Shown here piece after piece: positions 50,073-51,428 of a DNA stretch of 51,428 nt. The stretch covers positions 1-51,428 of the forward strand of contig JBGSTO010000124.1 of assembly GCA_041736465.1 (NCBI GenBank), in the 5' to 3' direction. Below the pieces are notes generated by a model, which worked only from the letters and a program-made list of their open reading frames with translations, did no database searches and was not told the origin of the DNA. Within the stretch, counting starts at the first letter, position 1, and the number at the start of each line of letters is the position of its first letter. The stretch comes from JAJUJL01 sp041736465 (GTDB taxonomy: Bacteria; Chloroflexota; Anaerolineae; Anaerolineales; UBA4823). The position numbers and the translations under genes were made by a program.

Positions 50073-51032
50073 CTAATTATTTTCGGGGGGTTCGATTAAC
50101 TTTTGGGGTGCGCCTGCCTGCACGGCGTAGCCGCACGCCAGCAGGATCACTCCACCGAGAACCTGGTACCACTGCACCGGCTCGTGCAGCAGGAATACTT
50201 GAAGAAAAACCACGCATACAGGTTCCAGCAGCAAGATGATGCTGGCTGCCGAGGCTTCCAGATGCTTCAAACCATTGTAGAGCAAGATATAGGGCGTGGC
50301 TGTGCCGGCTAAACCAAGACCGAGCATCATTAGAACGGCTTCCAATTTCCAGGAGATGCTCCACAATTCCGGATTTGCAGGTGCAGATATTCCAATCACG
50401 GCGCCGCAGAGCAGCCCCCAAAATGCTGCCGAAACCAGCGCCTGTTCCAGGCCTACCAGCGGGAAGCGATTGTGCAGGGCTGCGCTGCGCCTGCCCAATA
50501 TGGGAATCGTGGCTGTGGCAAGCGCATTGGCGAGAGCAAAGAGATCGCCGGTTTGAAAGGTATACAGACCAGCGACATTCCAAAAACCGATGGAAATTAG
50601 CACTCCAAGCACACCGCCAAAGATGGTAACAAGTTTACGCCGGGTCAGTGCTTCCTTCAAAAATATGCGTGCCAGCAAGGCTGTGATAATCGGGCTGGTA
50701 TAGATGATGAGAATGGCTTTGACCGGCGGTGTGCCCAGGTTGATCGAGGCTGTGTAGGTGGTGAAAGCTGCAAAAAGTACCAGGCCGCTGGCAGCTGCCA
50801 ACCAGCGGGTTTCTCTGTTTGGCCTGGCGGCATCCCGCGAGGCATGATGCCGGAAAAATCGGTTCCACAGGATCAGCGCCAGAGCGCCAAGCAGCAGGCG
50901 TGCAGCGAGTTGGGTGCCGATCCCTAACTGCAGTCTGCTGGATGCCCGAAACAGCACCGGGAGCAGGCTGATGCTGGCGGCTGCTGATGCGACCAGTATG
51001 ATGCCGCGCCGGTTTGCTGCTGGATTCATCAA
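50073..51032 (-). CDS. EamA/DMT superfamily transporter
   Basis: A 319-residue protein with ten helices formed by two EamA repeats of five. The second half begins after an Ile/Thr-rich helix (ALATATIPILGRRS) and has the typical PYILLYNGLKHLEASAASIILLLEPVCVVF segment, similar to RhaT/YdcZ-type drug/metabolite exporters. The substrate is unknown. Two tandem ATG codons (51032, 51029) are possible starts; neither has a strong ribosome site. Confidence 0.9.
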   Translation of the reverse strand: MMNPAANRRGIILVASAAASISLLPVLFRASSRLQLGIGTQLAARLLLGALALILWNRFFRHHASRDAARPNRETRWLAAASGLVLFAAFTTYTASINLGTPPVKAILIIYTSPIITALLARIFLKEALTRRKLVTIFGGVLGVLISIGFWNVAGLYTFQTGDLFALANALATATIPILGRRSAALHNRFPLVGLEQALVSAAFWGLLCGAVIGISAPANPELWSISWKLEAVLMMLGLGLAGTATPYILLYNGLKHLEASAASIILLLEPVCVVFLQVFLLHEPVQWYQVLGGVILLACGYAVQAGAPQKLIEPPENN

Positions 51033-51079
51033 GAAGGATCCGACAATGAAAGGTTGGCTGGAGGGTTTTTGGCTTCAGT

Positions 51080-51428
51080 CTAGATGAGCGCTGAGAGGCG
51101 CATTAGCTCTGAGCGTAAATGTTGTATGGCTGCACTGTTCCCATCCATCCGGTCCCCTTCTTCTCCCAGACGGGTGAGCTGGTGCTTCTTATGTGCAAGC
51201 TCGGCGCACATCTGGTAGAAGCGGTGAGTGTTTTTAAAACGACCACCCATGAGTCCGGTGAAGCGGGCAGCGCTTTGTGAGCGTGCAGATCGTGCAATCT
51301 GAAACTGCTGTCTGGTGATCGTGCCCAGTTCGACTTCACCTTCCAGATGCTGGTTGATGTATTTTTTCTCGACCAGGGTAGCCCAAATGATGATGCAGAA
51401 CATAAAGAACCAGCCGCTCCAGTCGAGC
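51080..51428 (-). CDS. C-terminal part of a membrane protein, possibly PrsW family (partial)
   Basis: The frame is open to the right edge of the window, so the 5' part is missing. The visible 115 residues begin with the end of a membrane helix (WFFMFCIIIWATL). A basic, Ser/Ala/Arg-rich domain (ITRQQFQIARSARSQSAARF) follows, then a helical segment (FYQMCAELAHKKHQLTRLGEEGD) and a final HLRSELMRLSALI. This layout resembles the cytoplasmic tail of PrsW-type intramembrane proteases, but the catalytic motifs would lie outside the window. An ATG at 51403 is probably internal. Confidence 0.5.
   Translation of the reverse strand, partial: LDWSGWFFMFCIIIWATLVEKKYINQHLEGEVELGTITRQQFQIARSARSQSAARFTGLMGGRFKNTHRFYQMCAELAHKKHQLTRLGEEGDRMDGNSAAIQHLRSELMRLSALI

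Overview
The window is a bacterial chromosome segment that looks like a Chloroflexota, most likely Anaerolineae. This placement is an inference from protein character: several large multihaem cytochromes, an NrfD-type complex, split YeeE/YedE proteins, a lipoprotein with a collagen-like stalk, separate AspRS and AsnRS, TrmFO, a MoaD-MoaE fusion and a fabF-rnc-smc block. There is no 16S gene to settle it. Base composition is moderately GC-rich throughout, and I see no insertion sequence, phage gene, CRISPR array or replication origin.

Layout. 1-3.7 kb (+): 6-phosphogluconate dehydrogenase with a terminator, then a MacB/FtsX-type ABC permease and ATPase behind a near-consensus promoter. 3.7-5.5 kb (-): a MATE exporter and an FmdB-type zinc ribbon. 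5.6-24.4 kb (-): an almost unbroken electron-transfer island of four transcription units carrying 50 CXXCH haem motifs. Unit A (12.0 to 5.6 kb) is ArsR regulator, octahaem cytochrome of the tetrathionate reductase family, a seven-haem cytochrome fused to a cytochrome b, and two half-size YeeE/YedE proteins, the second fused to a degenerate rhodanese with a C-terminal Gly-Cys tail. Unit B (19.5 to 12.8 kb) is a small membrane protein, then two paralogous pairs of nine-haem cytochrome plus cytochrome b, then a histidine kinase and a NarL-type regulator. Unit C (22.9 to 19.8 kb) is an octahaem cytochrome, a Tat-exported four-cluster ferredoxin and an NrfD quinone-site subunit. Unit D (24.4 to 23.1 kb) is an octahaem lipoprotein on a collagen-like stalk, divergent from an XRE-cupin regulator.

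25.4-28.8 kb (+): a promoter-leader-terminator stretch, aspS, asnS, then a candidate structured RNA that resembles 6S RNA. 29.1-36.4 kb (-): MFS transporter, Nudix/NrtR-like protein, a large GT-C-like membrane protein, prfB with the classical programmed +1 frameshift, msrA and ftsY. 36.5-49.9 kb (+): moaC, moaD-moaE fusion, threonine synthase, fabF, rnc (preceded by a long hairpin), smc, trmFO, an M28 peptidase, a soluble histidine kinase, hflX and a small membrane protein. 50-51.4 kb (-): tRNA-Arg(CCG), an EamA-type transporter and the 3' end of a probable PrsW-like protease.

How it fits together. Unit A looks like a sulfur-compound system: YeeE proteins import thiosulfate or related sulfane sulfur in characterised cases, OTR-family cytochromes reduce tetrathionate or nitrogen oxyanions in vitro, and an ArsR protein sits behind an ATTC-N8-GAAT operator of the kind bound by sulfide/persulfide-responsive ArsR proteins. 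Units B and C supply quinone-linked membrane modules that would pass electrons to or from extracytoplasmic haem wires, and unit D could carry them outward across the cell wall. The substrates are inferred, not shown. No molybdopterin catalytic subunit lies in the window, although moaC and moaDE are present.
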